NCBI RefSeq assembly: GCF_038502225.1
Contig: NC_091300.1
Coordinates: forward strand, 48,460,537 to 48,524,536
Direction: 5' to 3'
DNA from: Cherax quadricarinatus
Taxonomy: Eukaryota; Arthropoda; Malacostraca; Decapoda; Parastacidae
DNA: 64,000 nucleotides
The notes beneath the pieces were generated by a model. That model was not told where the DNA came from. It worked only from the letters and a program-made list of their open reading frames with translations, and made no database searches. A program made the position numbers and the translations under genes. Below, piece after piece: positions 1-14,221 of the stretch. How positions within the stretch are numbered: position 1 is the first letter of the stretch; each line of letters opens with the position of its first letter.

Positions 1-3270
<3,270 letters not shown>

Positions 3271-4320
3271 ATGGACATGGAAAAAAAAACTTCCTACTGG
3301 GATGGAAGAAAAAAAACATGTGGGGTGTGCTAAACATCGTGGTCATAGGCAGTGAGCATCGATGGGCATCACTGCACGCCTTCCTGCATCTAGACAGATA
3401 CTGCAACACAGGAGACATCGCTGCAGCTGAGCTGAGACGTAACAGGGTATGGTCTCCTCTGGAACGGTGAAGCAGTCATCGTAGGAGTCGCTGCAGGGTT
3501 TCACTCAACCTGGGGCATGACCTGCTGGTGCCCTCGAGTGAGGCGTCGTTAGTACTCGGCAACTGGGCAGGACTTCTTCTGGCAAGCGACTAAGGACATT
3601 TCTCGACTGGTACTGTCGCTGGGGCTGTCACTGCCAGCGAGCATAGGGTGAGTCATGGCAGAGAAGACTCGGCGAAACATCTGGGAGTCATAACAGAATA
3701 CACCAGACTGCAGTGAGCGAGCTAGCAGTCAATGTGACATCTTTGTGCAGGAGCTCACTGAAGCTTGTGACACGAGACTGACACAGTGCCTGCCGACAGG
3801 GCTAACTGCGGCTTGACGAGTGTCATTCTCTCGACAGTTGGAATTGTAGTAGAGGTTAGTCTAAGCATTCCCAGACTTATTTCTCTACATATAGCTAAAC
3901 TCTGAAGGTCTGGAGGTTAAGTGAAACAAATCTCGATGGAAATCGTAGCAGGTACGATTCTGCAGAACATCTATGAATGACAAGCATAGGAGCTTTCTGT
4001 ACAAGGGGGCTCGGGCTCAGAGCTGACTAATATCAGCTGTCAAATGTGCTGGTCACACCGGGTGACAGGCAACAAAGTGATCTGGGTGCAGACCACACTG
4101 GACATATGGGAAACTTTACACACACCCGTGGTACATGCGGTACAACATGGCTTAACTAGCAAATGATGCTTCTCTGTGCACAAAATTGACACTAAGCTAT
4201 ACACGAACATGTGAGAACACTGAGAGGAATTAATTAACATGACATGTATCTTCTCTCAATCTTCTCGACAATACTGACATAATTACTGAAACACTTGATG
4301 TGACATCAGGCATGACGTCG
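3271..4320. other. Unrecognised, apparently non-coding
   Basis: I find no reading frame with protein-like composition, no RT or transposase motifs and no clear repeat shared with the rest of the window. Base composition is more balanced than in the flanks. It could be a very old element or host intergenic DNA. Confidence 0.4.
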
Positions 4321-4326
4321 CGAGTT

Positions 4327-4545
4327 GATGTCAGCAGACATTTCGAGGTGACGTCAGCAGCACTGTGACGTCAGCAGACATCTCAAGGTGACGTCAGGCA
4401 GACATCGTGATGTCATGAAGTCGGGCAGCAGCATCGGTGACGTCAGTGCAATGTGGGCAGCAGATCACAGCATGTGGCCTGGGACATCTGGCTTGGTAAC
4501 CCACGTGGCTTGTAGATCCACGTGACATCGTCCACTCCCCACGTG
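4327..4545. repeat. Cluster of ACGT-core palindromes (TGACGTCA and CACGTG)
   Basis: Four perfect TGACGTCA octamers lie at 4349-4356, 4366-4373, 4389-4396 and 4438-4445, with near-matches around them. Three CACGTG hexamers follow at 4502-4507, 4519-4524 and 4540-4545. The sequence between them is an imperfect tandem repeat (for example GTCAGCAGACAT recurs). TGACGTCA is the CREB/ATF consensus and CACGTG the bHLH E-box. Whether this is regulatory or only a decayed satellite cannot be told from sequence. Confidence 0.5.
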
Positions 4546-4770
4546 GTGTCATGATCCACATGGCGTCGTGATCTATGTGGCATGCTGATCAACGTGGCTT
4601 CGAGTGGCCTCGGGCACTCGGATACACAGCTCTGGCAATGAATTCACATGGAAAACAGCAGAAAACACAGCAGAGGGAGTGATTGCATGGTGGTGTATGG
4701 TAGTGTGGGTGAGTGTATGGCGAAGGAGGATCTGGCCACTTCCTCCTCTCCTCCCACAAACCATGGAGAC

Positions 4771-4892
4771 ATACACAAATAACCCGCACATAAAAGAGAG
4801 AAGCTTACGACTACGTTTCGGTCCGACTTGGACCATTTACAAAGTCACACTAACCAGAAGAGGAGCAGGACGGCTATATATAGGCAGGAAGA

Positions 4893-4923
<31 letters not shown>

Positions 4924-5447
4924 CAAGAATGGTATATAATACCGACAAGATGAAATTAAGACACATGCGCAACACCCGGGCATCTCTGTCATAGACGTTT
5001 CACCATCCAGCCAGCCACTGGATGGCAAAACGTCCACAACAAAGACACCGCACGTGTGTCTTAATTTCATCAATAGTAGTAGTAGTAGTAGTAGTAGAAG
5101 AGGTAGTAGTGGTAGTGGTAGAAGTGGGGAATAAGGAGGACGAGCCAGTCAAATACAAAGGAAGGGGAGCACTGCAAGAGAGCTAGGTGCCCACAGAGGG
5201 AGAGCAAGTGCACAGAGGTGCGTGAAAGGGGAAGTGGTGAAATAAAGAAGGAACAGAAACACGAGACAGAAGAGAGAAAGACAACCCAGAGGAGAAAAAG
5301 GAAAGAGGAAAGGGGAAGAGGGAGAAGAAGAAAAAGAAAAAGAAAAAGAAAAAATGAGGAGTCAGGTTAAGTCACGGGTGTTCTGAAGTTTGGAGCATTT
5401 TACAATGTCGTAAGCTTCTCTCTTTTATGTGCGGGTTATTTGTGTAT
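4771..5447. mobile_element. 677-bp unit bounded by exact 41-bp inverted repeats
   Basis: 4771-4811 and 5407-5447 are exact reverse complements over 41 bp. Between them lie two GAAACG-associated hairpins (stem GGTCC/GGACC at 4818-4834; a long imperfect stem at about 4993-5034), two (AGT)n tracts (4894-4924 and 5073-5100) and a purine-rich tract (about 5120-5360). No ORF is credible. The ends could be terminal repeats of a non-autonomous transposon or two oppositely oriented copies of one repeat end. I favour the second, because the outer sequence continues directly into a hairpin that resembles the hammerhead-like modules elsewhere in the window. Confidence 0.5.
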
Positions 5448-5775
5448 CTTCCAGTCACGGTATTGTGCCTTTTTTTTGTTATTCATGGAGACATGCACAC
5501 TGGATGCAGAAATCACCACAAAACCACAGGCTTGTGTGTTCGTGCCCATGACCCTGGAGGGCCTGCCCACGAGGGAGAGAGGGAGTAGACTTGGTGTCTG
5601 CTTCTAGACCGCTGAGTGAGTGAGTCTGAGTGGGACCAGCGTCCCACTGACCTGGGCAGTCCTAGAGAGGGCAACACCTTAGTGCCATGAAATATGAACT
5701 AAGCTGGCAGATAGCATAGGCTGTCTGTGCAGACAGTACAGGCTGTCTACAAAAACACCACACTGAGTACACAAG

Positions 5776-5990
5776 ATTTATCCTTACCATCATTAATATG
5801 CTATGAGTGGTATTTAAATTGTCCTACCCATCATTGTGCTGTGAGTGGTATTTAAATTGTCCTTACCATTTTTAATGTGCTGTGAGTGGTATGTGAATTT
5901 CTTCAGTGGTCAACAGTGGGACTGGAGTGATGTTGCCTGTTGTTGGGGCCAAACAGTGAGATGGCGTGGTGTTTCCTGTCGTTGATTATC
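5776..5990. repeat. Short imperfect tandem repeats
   Basis: Three units of about 43 bp (core GTGAGTGGTATTTAAATTG) run from 5776 to about 5900. A looser set built on GTGATGTTGCCTGT follows to about 5990. No coding or known element features. Confidence 0.65.
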
Positions 5991-5999
5991 AGTGGACCT

Positions 6000-6525
6000 G
6001 GACGTGATGTTGCCTGTGTTAAAGATAATTATTTTAATTATACTGGTCAAGTACTAACCCTTCCACTGTCACTCACATAGATCTATGTCAGTAGGATCAG
6101 TGTAACATATGTATATCTACGTGTTAATCAGCGACAGCGCCCTCAAATATGCTCTAGGTAGTAAATGTTGGCCTACACATGAGAGAATGTCTGTACAGTG
6201 AGTGTGTGCAGTATAAAAACAATCCTGTCTCAGAAAATGCCTGATAGGAACAGCTAATTTCTGATCTTTTGTTTGGGCTAACATGCAGGCAAACTCCGCT
6301 TTATGGCGTTTCACTTTTCAGCGTTCTGCTAATATGGAGGCTTTCAATTATACCCATTTTCATTAATTTGGCACCTATTTTGCTAATCTGGCAGTTTTTT
6401 GGCATGAGGTGCTCAGCAGCTGGATGTTTACGTGCCATTTTCTTCAGTTTGTTTACAGCCTCTGTGTGTTCTGTGTCCTCTGTATTTTGTCTATAAACTT
6501 TCCACGTTTCAGACATTTTAATGTA
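6000..6525. other. Nothing recognised
   Basis: AT-rich sequence without protein-like frames; the overlapping short frames on both strands have no recognisable motif. Confidence 0.4.
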
Positions 6526-6527
6526 AT

Positions 6528-6833
6528 TATAATAATACTATCTTTTTCCACAAGTACTTGTACAAGGTATACAGGCCTAGTTGACATCACTGACATACTC
6601 CTACATACAAAGCCCCTTGGTATGCAGAGCATTTCGGGCAAATTAGGTCAGTTTTGTCCCAGGATGCGACCCACACCATTTGACTAACACCCAGGTACCC
6701 ATTATTACTGATGGGTGAACATAGACAACCAATGTAAGGAAACACACCCAACGTTTCTACCCTCGCCGAGAATCGAACCCGGACATTCAACGTGTAAAGT
6801 GAGAGCTTTCGCCATCAGGCAACTGGCCACCGT
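6528..6833 (-). mobile_element. tRNA-derived SINE, family S1
   Basis: On the minus strand a tRNA-like head holds a B box (GGTTCGATTCTC) near 6768-6779 with an A-box-like segment upstream, as expected for a pol III promoter. A conserved body follows and the element ends in an AT-rich tail. The same body recurs at 40140-40445 and, as a variant, at 56885-57177. SINEs are transcribed by RNA polymerase III and copied by LINE enzymes. Confidence 0.8.
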
Positions 6834-6859
6834 GTACATTATATATATGCAACGTATGT

Positions 6860-7085
6860 GAATCTTTCTTTAGGAAACGTTTCGCCACACAGTGGCTTCA
6901 TCAATCCAATACTAAGTAGAAATGGGTTAGGAGAGGAGGAGTTTGAGGTAATCAGTCCCTCAGCCTGGAATCGATGTGTTCGGTCCATTACTCTTGTTGA
7001 AAGTGCAACATATGGCCGGAGAAGTTGCTTATATACTGTAGTCAGGTGAGTGGAAGCAGGATGAGGCGGGATCGTAGTGGAACCA
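6860..7085 (-). mobile_element. Hammerhead-like repeat (Penelope/retrozyme-type module), partial
   Basis: This segment is homologous to the repeat units at 33838-34084, 39720-39895 and 40445-41490. It carries the same core on the minus strand at 6875-6904: TTGATGA, one extra A, a GCCAC/GTGGC hairpin, then GAAACGT. The rest of the unit, to about 7085, matches the non-ribozyme part of the other copies. No ORF. Confidence 0.6.
6875..6904 (-). ncRNA. Hammerhead-ribozyme-like core (C3 changed to U)
   Basis: Reading the minus strand: UUGAUGA, A, stem II GCCAC-UGU-GUGGC, GAA, then palindromic ACGU. The first core base is U rather than C, so this copy is probably inactive. Assignment is by comparison with 41414-41466. 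Confidence 0.4.
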
Positions 7086-7329
7086 TCTATTAATCTAAGT
7101 AGTTAATCGAAGTTATAAGAAAACGTGATAACCCTATTGCTGACACGGAAAAACTTTTACTTGTGTGAAGTGCAGATCAAGGTAGTCAGAATGTGCTTGT
7201 AAGCCAAGCCATTATCCATTAATTCTCTTTAATTCTGAAAAGGCTGAGAAAGGTGAGGAAGCTGATGAAGATAAATTTGAAGCTAGTTAAGGTTCGTTTT
7301 ATATATTTAATTAAGGAAAGAAGCCAACT

Positions 7330-8640
7330 TCACAAGATTATCACTGGTTTTGAGCAGGTTGTTCCTTCCTGTCCCAGGTACTGGACCACTATGACAAGGT
7401 ACTGGATGCTGTAGAGGATAAAGGAAGTGCAGTTGTCGTATGCAAAGACTTTGGTAAAGCCTTCGACAAGTGTGACCTTGGTGTAATAGCGCATAAAATG
7501 CGTGATAAAGGAATAACAAGAAAAATAGGTAGATGGATCTATAACTTCCTAACAAATAGAACACAAAGAGTAATAGTAAAACAGAGTAAAGTCTGAGACA
7601 GCAACAGTTATAAGCTCTGTTCCACAACTCACAGTACTCCCTCCCATCCTATTCCTCGTCCTCTTAACTGACATAGACAGAGATGTAAGCCATAGTTCCG
7701 TGTTTTCTTTTGTGGATAACACCCGAATTGCCATGATAGTGTCCTCCATCGAAGACACCGCAAGACTCCAGGCGGACATCAACCAAATCTTCAAATGGGC
7801 AACTCAAAACAACATGAAGTTTATTGAAGAGAAATTTTAACTAATCAGATATAGAAAACTTGAGGAAATTAAAACTGTATCAGGGTATACAACAAATTCT
7901 AACCATACAATAGAGCAAAAAAGTAATGGGGAGAACCTGGGAGTGATAATGCCAGAGGGGTCTCGCTTTCAAAGATCACAACAATGTATCTACCCCATCT
8001 GCTAGGAAAGTGATAGGATGGATAAAGAGAACCTTCAAAACTAATGATGCCAAGCCCATGATTATCTTAAAATCTCTTTTTCTCTCTAGGTTGGAATACT
8101 GGAGTACACTAACTGCCCGCTTCAAGGCAGGTGAAATTGCTAACGTAGAAAATGTATAGAGAACCTTCATGGCATACATAAGTACGATAAGGCACCTAAT
8201 TTTCTGGGAAAGGTTGAAGTCCCTCGACCTGTACTGCCTGGAACGCAGGTGAGAGAGAGAAATGATAATATACACTTGGAAAATCCTAGAGGGATTAGTA
8301 CCAAACTTGCACACGAAAACCACTTTCTATGAAAGCAAAAGACTCAGCAGAAGATGCAACATTCCCCAAATGAAATGCAGGGGCGCCACGGGTACACTGA
8401 GAGACAACACAATAAGTGTCAGGGGCCCAAGAAATGTTCGACTGTCTCCCAGATACATAAGATTCACTACCAATAGACCCCAGGCTGCCTTCAAGAAGGC
8501 ACTGGACATTCACCTATAGTCAGTACCTGACCAGCCAGGCCGTGGTTCATACGTCAGTTTGCGTGCGGCCAGTAATAACAGCCTGGTTGATCAGACCCTG
8601 GTCCACCACTAGGCCTGGTCTTAGACCAAGCCACGGTAAA
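7330..8640 (+). pseudogene. LINE family B (CR1/L2 group), decayed RT to 3' end
   Basis: Broken frames give the RT region (a KAFDKCD-like stretch at about 7450-7475), the thumb region (SLFLSRLEYW at about 8070-8100) and the C-terminal part with YTWKILEGLVPN (about 8270-8305). The 3' UTR ends near 8640 with the same sequence as copies at 21600, 30850 and 42700. Many stops and frameshifts; the catalytic region has degenerated. When intact the protein would be the ORF2 reverse transcriptase of a non-LTR element. Confidence 0.75.
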
Positions 8641-8644
8641 CTAT

Positions 8645-9690
8645 ATTATGTAAGAAACTATAAGCTATCGACAGAGGTTCTAGAGACTGGTTTAAGTCCT
8701 ACCTGAGGAACAGTATACAAATTGTCAAGCTCAACAAGACAGAATCGAAACCCCTACCTATAGCATGTGGGGTTCCCCAAGGTTGTATTCTGGATCCCCT
8801 ATTGTACCTATGTTATGTAAATGACCTGCCTATCTATTGTATGCAGATGACAGTGCTCTGTTAGTTTCAGGTACAGACCCACAAGATATTACTAATGTAC
8901 TAGAACTAGAGTCCTGAAGCAAATGGTCAGTAGATAACAAATCATCGTTACACCTCAGGAAAACGAAACCCCTACTCTTTGACAAGAAAAACAGATTAAT
9001 CAAGGTATCCTTGGTGAAATATCTGAGAATCCCTTTTCACCCAAGCATGTCAGAAGAATTGACAGGGAGTAATGTAGTAAAAAAAGCGATGCCAGACTAA
9101 AGTTTCTCTACAGACAGGCACAGTATCTACCTACAGAGACTCGCAAGTCCCTAAGTCTAGCTCTAATACAATGACAAATAGATTACTCTTACTCTTCATG
9201 ATACTCTGCCTTAACAAAAATCTGAAAGATAGACTACAAATCACCCAGAACAAAATGGTGAGATTCATCTTGGACCTGGGTCCAAAAGAGCGTATAGGCC
9301 ACTATGTATTACAATAACTGGATATATTGAATGCTGCAGAGTAAAACAACTAAAGTTAAATCACGTTCATAAAATTGTTCATAGTGTCCAGAATATATTG
9401 CTGCCAATTTGTCAAGGCTGGGAACTAAGGTATGTATAGTACTAGGGGAAGGGAACACAACTATGTAGTACCCACAGTCGGTGGTCAGGCTTCTGACATA
9501 TTTTACTGTACAACAATAAAGGAGTGGAATGGACTGCCTGCACGTGCCAAAGCCTGTCATAGCATGAGCCAGTTCAAGATAAGGAGTTCCTTTAATATCT
9601 TTATTATGGACCCCATATACAACCTGTGGGAGGTAGTCAAAGAGATTACAGAGGTACATAATGGGTCCAGAGACTAGGCTGCAAAATTTT
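8645..9690 (+). pseudogene. LINE family C reverse transcriptase fragment
   Basis: A family distinct from B. In broken frames I read the RT signatures CGVPQGCILD (about 8765-8795) and LYADDSALL (about 8835-8865), then a KTK-LF segment and the thumb. The C-terminus is open at 9432-9677 (81 codons) and includes EWNGLPARAK. Multiple frameshifts and stops; both UTRs are unclear. The FxDD-type catalytic pair survives as YADD. I place it in the Jockey/CR1/L2 supergroup, without a firm family name. Confidence 0.65.
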
Positions 9691-10149
9691 GATAGCTGAA
9701 CAAGTTACAAAGGTAATGAGTTATTCACACGTCTACACCCGATCACAGTTGCAATGAGGTATTAATGCAATTATTTGCTTTATTTACAGTGAGTAAAGTC
9801 AGGGTATTTTTCCAAAATGGTTTGTAATATACCACTATGGATAAAATACTTTGACATTTCTTGAACATTACTGAGTGAGTTGTCTCTGAATTCATCAATT
9901 TTATCGCATTCCAATACAAAATGACGCAAGATGTGACAATAGTCTATCTGGCAAAGTTTATATTTCGTTTGGTCTACATTAACCTCCCAAAGATACTTTT
10001 AACCCAGCCGGAGCCGGGCACTAGTGACACCCAAGAGTGCTTATTTTGTTGGACACACCATAGACATGTGGCTCCTAAAACCAATAAAGTTCATTCGAGG
10101 TTCTTTTCGTCTTATAGTTCTCAAACTGCTGACTGACAAGCCAATATTG

Positions 10150-10660
10150 TAATCTACTCTCTCTCTGTCAAAGCATGTAACTTAGCCAATTCATCGGTTC
10201 CATCATGCATCTGAAGACCAATGTGAGACGGAATCAACAGAAGGTGCACTCTGACACCACTGTATACAATCCTAGCATACCTGTGTCTAGCTTCTGACGC
10301 AAACACCCCATAATTTATACTTAATGAGTTAAGAGCATTTACAGATGAGAGGAAATCGGTTACAATTAGTGTTAACCTTCGATACATGGACGTATTTAAG
10401 CGCTAGTATGGCAAACAGTTCTGTTGGAAGGTTAGAGGCCCAGTTACTGATGCGTGCTCTAATTTCTTTATGAGAGCCATCTCTCTGTATGACAACAGCA
10501 TCGCTATCAGCTGCACTCCAGGATTGGTGAACAGAACTATGAACATAAAAATAATTTGTGAAAGAGTGTGCATTGTGACTAAGTTATCAATACAGCTTAA
10601 GGCATCTTGTTTGGCTTCAAGGCGAAGCTTTGATAGTGATTTAAGAAGTATTTTGGGGGG
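10150..10660 (-). pseudogene. RNase H domain of the I-clade LINE
   Basis: Broken minus-strand frames give a start like DGSH, then PTELFAIL (the catalytic Glu region, about 10400-10425), a TD-LSSVNAL stretch (second Asp, about 10335-10360) and SHIGLQMHDGTDELAK near 10175-10225 (last Asp). The longest open piece is 10154-10387 (77 codons). The domain would remove RNA from the RNA-DNA hybrid during insertion. Frameshifts make it non-functional. Confidence 0.65.
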
Positions 10661-11497
10661 AAATGGAGGGAGGGTAGTTTGGAATGGGGTAATTTCACAT
10701 GGAGCAGGGAAGTGCCACTGTTCCCTTACCTAACACTGATCATGTATCTGGTTCAAGCGGAGGTAGTTCCAGCTTTTTCGATCCATCTGAAAAAGTGTTC
10801 AATAGTGCTGAGGAAAGTTTGGAGGGCTTATAGGCTTGTTTGAGCATATTGACACCAATGAAAACATGTCTTTCAGTAACACGATATTTGTAGCTTGGAA
10901 TATCAAGTTCTTTCCGAATTTTTCAAATTTTGTCAGTACGAGGACATCCTGGAACGATCCTCATTACTTCGATCTGTAGTTTTTCCAACCGTCCAAGCTT
11001 CCAGTCAGACACAAGAGCAAGTAGTGGTGCAGTATACTCAAACTATGATCTAATATTTGCAAAATACAACATCTGCAAAATTTTAATATTACCACAATAC
11101 CAGACATGAAAACCATTAATTCTATTTATATCCCTCCATGCCCGGCTAAGTGGGGTGTGAACATTGCGACCGTTGACAATTTTTTCCTAGTCTGTTTGAC
11201 GCAGTTCTGTCATACGCTCCCTGGCAGCAGCAAGGGCAGTTTGAAAGAGCATCAGCATTTCAAGGGTACGATATTTTCTATAGGCAAAGCCTAATCTGCA
11301 AGAAGTACGTTTCTATATTCGAAGTTTAGGATCATTTTAATAGGCATGATTTTTAGAGAATGTATGATTATTATGGTTCTATGTAGTTCTAAATATTGCA
11401 ACAGAAGAATATTCAAAGGAATTATATCACAAGAATTATACTAGAAGAATATTCATAGGAATTATACCACTCTGTAATATGTGCGACAAAGTCATCA

Positions 11498-12178
11498 TTA
11501 CTGATCAGGAGGAACATGAAAACGTTTCCGTTTGAATATCCCATCAGAGATGGCAGCATTACCAAAATTTAGAATGGTTTTTCTTTGGAAATTATCTGAT
11601 GATATTTCTTTTACAATGGAAGACTTACAGCTGGCAAAAGTAATATTAAAGCCATGACACAGATCAAGGACGCCTCCACATATATGTGTGGGTTCAAGGT
11701 CACCTACAATTTGTACATTATCATGACTGCTTACGAGTAACAACAGTTGTTTACCATTACGATTACCAAACTGTGAGTTTCCAATGCTTTTGTCTTGCAT
11801 TATAATCTCCAATAATAAGAGTAGGTTCAGACTGAGCACAAGTTGGGAGCTCCATGTAATTAAACTTATCAGCAGGAACATGCAAGTTAAATATGTTGAG
11901 AGCAGAGTTCCCAATATAAATCCTAACACCATGGTATTGAAGTCCCTCTGCTTTCTTATTTGCAAGAAGTTGATGGAGAAGTGATTAGTATATAAAACAC
12001 AAGAGTTATTAGATTTGAGGTTATATGTAACGAATGATGGCAATTTAGGGATGCTTGGATTTTTCAGGGACTCTGCACTGGGTTCAGAAGTTACTTTATG
12101 GTGAAGGTCAGGAGGTCTTTCTCTAAGTGATGCAATATTCCAGCTTAATATAGAAAGTTTGTACGAGCTTTGTTCCAT
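11498..12178 (-). pseudogene. APE-type endonuclease of the I-clade LINE
   Basis: The first ATG is at 12178, 22 nt after the end of the preceding ORF1 frame. The N-terminus reads SILSWNIASLRER, the usual first endonuclease motif. KSIGNSQFGNRNG (about residues 131-143) and EPTHICGG (about 164-171) match the region after the GDFNA motif in this family. In the middle (about residues 60-125) the frame loses similarity, suggesting two compensating frameshifts. The enzyme would nick target DNA to start target-primed reverse transcription. Confidence 0.65.
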
Positions 12179-12200
12179 TATAGAAGTCCAGAGATATTGC

Positions 12201-12540
12201 TTAGTTTCTCAGAATTATGAAAAAATAATGTAAATAGCACACATTATCAATATCAACAGTGTTACCCTGCTCCATGAGTTTATTAAGAGAACTTCCAGTT
12301 TTGAGGCCTCGTGGGAGTATTTGTTTAAAGAGAGCACGGCACTGTTCGTCTGTGAATGTATGACAGAAGGCAGTCCCTCCCCCACTATCATTACACTCAT
12401 CACTATAACTATCATCATCGACATTACTACCTTCATTATATTCACTGCATTTAGAAGCAGTATTACGGCCAACATCAACCTGGTTATCATCACCACACTC
12501 GGCACAACCACTTACATTACACTCGATCGCTAACGTAGTC
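12201..12540 (-). pseudogene. C-terminal part of I-clade ORF1
   Basis: An acidic, Cys/Ser/Asp-rich reading frame ends at 12201 immediately upstream of the endonuclease ORF. Its N-terminal side is lost where LINE B sequence begins (about 12560). I see no clear nucleic-acid-binding motif. The acidic part is duplicated at 12860-13012. Position alone supports the ORF1 call. Confidence 0.4.
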
Positions 12541-13012
12541 AGCTCGCACACTGCGGTCTGGAGATCAAATGATTTCGAAAAGGCGACAAATGCACTCTGC
12601 CCCAGGCCCAGACTCATGGAACTCCGTGTTCATCAAGAACTGCAAGAAGCCCCTATCACATGCTTTTAGCATCCTATGGAGAGGGAGAATGGACACTGGG
12701 GTCGTTCCACACCTGTAAAAATAACAGACATAGCTCCACTCCACAAAGGGGGCAGTAAAGGAATAGCAAAGAACTAGAGACCGATAGTGCTAACGTCCCA
12801 TACCATAAAAATCTTTGAAAGGGTTCTCAGAAGCAAGATCGCCACCCATCTAGATACCCATCATCGACATTACTACCTTCATTATATTCACTGCATTTAG
12901 GAGAAATATTACGCCCAACATCAACCTGCTTATCATCACCACACTCGGCACAAACACATTACACTCGATCGCTAGCACGCTCAACTCACACACTGCGGTC
13001 CGGAGATCGAAT
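12411..13012. repeat. Local duplication of I-clade ORF1 segment around a LINE B segment
   Basis: About 150 bp at 12411-12562 recurs at 12860-13012. The LINE B segment between them (12566-12866) recurs at 13420-13730. At the LINE B/ORF1 junction near 12860 both partners share CATCATC, a 7-bp microhomology. This looks like rearrangement rather than independent insertion. Confidence 0.65.
12566..12866 (+). pseudogene. LINE family B fragment (start of RT)
   Basis: Homologous to 13420-13730 and to the minus-strand copy at 32500-32250. It covers the stretch around SWNSVFIKNCKK and the PLHKGG RT motif. It is broken by an in-frame stop and ends at the CATCATC junction. Confidence 0.7.
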
Positions 13013-13064
13013 CCCCGGTACGGCTGGAAAACATTAGGACGTGTTTCCTTAAGACACCTGTTGT

Positions 13065-13200
13065 GTGGGGAAAATTCGCCAGAAAGCGGGAATCTCTCCG
13101 CCCTTTCAACCGTCTTCAGCCCCCCTGAGGGACTTGAGGGACTCAGCCCTCCCAGAAGAGAGGTTGATAGCCACTCTTGCTGCCGAATAAACAGTTTAAT
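13065..13200. repeat. Unclassified interspersed repeat X, copy 1
   Basis: Shares a CAGCCC-, CCTGAGGG- and CAGAAG-rich core with 56755-56880. Preceded by a B-box-like segment at about 13008-13020, so it may be part of a diverged SINE. Confidence 0.4.
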
Positions 13201-13419
13201 TGGATCCGTATGAAGTACAATGTGTACCAGTTACAGTCACACCACCTTTTCTTGCTAGAGATCAGTGTTTGATGCAATACATGTGACAGCGAAACGAGAG
13301 TAATGACTCTCTTTCACTAAGCAGGATGACAGATGACAGATTCGAAAACCTAAATGATTTTTTTATGTGAGAGACACAGAATTTGATACGCAAACCAATC
13401 TGATATCCTTACGCCAAAT

Positions 13420-13778
13420 GACTTCGAAAAGGCGACAAATGACATGCCCATGCACGCTGCCCCAGGTCCAGACTCATGGAACTCCGTGTTCATCAAGAAC
13501 TGCAAGAAGCCCCTATCACATGCTTTAAGCATCCTATGGAGAGGGAGAATGGACACAGGGGTCGTCCCACAGCTGCTAAAATCAACAGACATAGCTCCAC
13601 TCCACAAAGGGGGGCAGTAAAGCAATATCAAAGAACTACAGACCGATAGTGCTAAAGCCCCATATCATAAAAATCTTTGAAAGGGTTCTCAGAAGCAAGA
13701 TCGCCACCCATCTAGATACTCATCATCAATACACAACCCAGGGCAACATGGGTTTAGAGCAGGTACCTCCTGTCTGTC
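13420..13778 (+). pseudogene. LINE family B, 5' segment of the copy split by the LTR element
   Basis: The LINE reads up to GFRAGTSC-like codons at 13748-13778 and resumes at 19842 after the LTR element, with CTGTC duplicated at the junction. It would encode the RT fingers. Stops and frameshifts are present. Confidence 0.8.
13774..13778. other. Target-site duplication CTGTC (left); right copy at 19837-19841
   Basis: The same five bases flank both ends of the LTR element and occur once in the uninterrupted LINE B reading. Confidence 0.85.
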
Positions 13779-14203
13779 TGTGGCATGCAAAGAGTACGTA
13801 ACCTTTATTCGGCGCATGTACACACCCTCATTTACAGGCTATCTCCCCCAACCAGCGAACCAGGTTGCTAAGAGTTGATGATGGGGCCCCGTCGTTCAAC
13901 TAGTGACCAGGTTCTAGCCAATAAGAAGATGGTTTTGGCAATCGCATAGGTTATGTGGGTACCGCTCTCCTGTCTGCCCTTGTCATTCCCATTCTAGAGC
14001 TGGTTGAAGCACGGTCTGCTATCTTGTGGCTTCTATTTCTGCTTTGCTTACCGTGGAGTGCACTATACTTATCTCTGTACATAGTGTACATATTGCTGTT
14101 ATAAATTGGTGAAGGATAATATAAGTCTAAACTTTTTCTACTGTGTTTATTTTGCTCCCATTACACCCGGGGTAACAGGCCATTTGGATCCTGGGTTGTA
14201 ATA
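13779..14203 (+). repeat. 5' LTR
   Basis: 425 bp, beginning TGTGGCATGC and ending TTGTAATA. The 3' end lacks the usual CA. It should hold the promoter; a TATAAA-like TTATAAATT lies at about 14099-14107. Confidence 0.95.
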
Positions 14204-14221
14204 TGGGTAGCCTGTCCGGGA
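14204..14221 (+). other. Putative primer-binding site
   Basis: Directly after the 5' LTR the sequence starts TGGGTAGCCTG. TGG complements the CCA end of a tRNA. I cannot name the tRNA with confidence. Confidence 0.5.

Larger units (their letters stand above)
9780..12540 (-). mobile_element. I-clade-like LINE with RNase H, RT core deleted
   Basis: Reading the minus strand from 12540: the end of an ORF1, a 22-nt spacer, an APE-type endonuclease (12178-11498), the RT thumb region (about 11290-10750), RNase H (about 10660-10150) and a C-terminal Cys/His stretch (about 9960-9900). This order is that of RNase H-bearing LINEs of the I group. The RT fingers and palm, including any DD box, are absent between about 11490 and 11290, so the copy has lost well over 1 kb internally. 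The coding parts are frameshifted. Confidence 0.7.

Noticed and set aside
12201..12617. Independent 138-codon gene
   Set aside because: Its start lies in LINE B sequence and its remainder is best explained as the end of an I-clade ORF1.
13774..13778. Longer target duplication (TGTCTGTC) at the LTR element
   Set aside because: Only CTGTC is shared with the right flank; the extra bases belong to the LINE B sequence.
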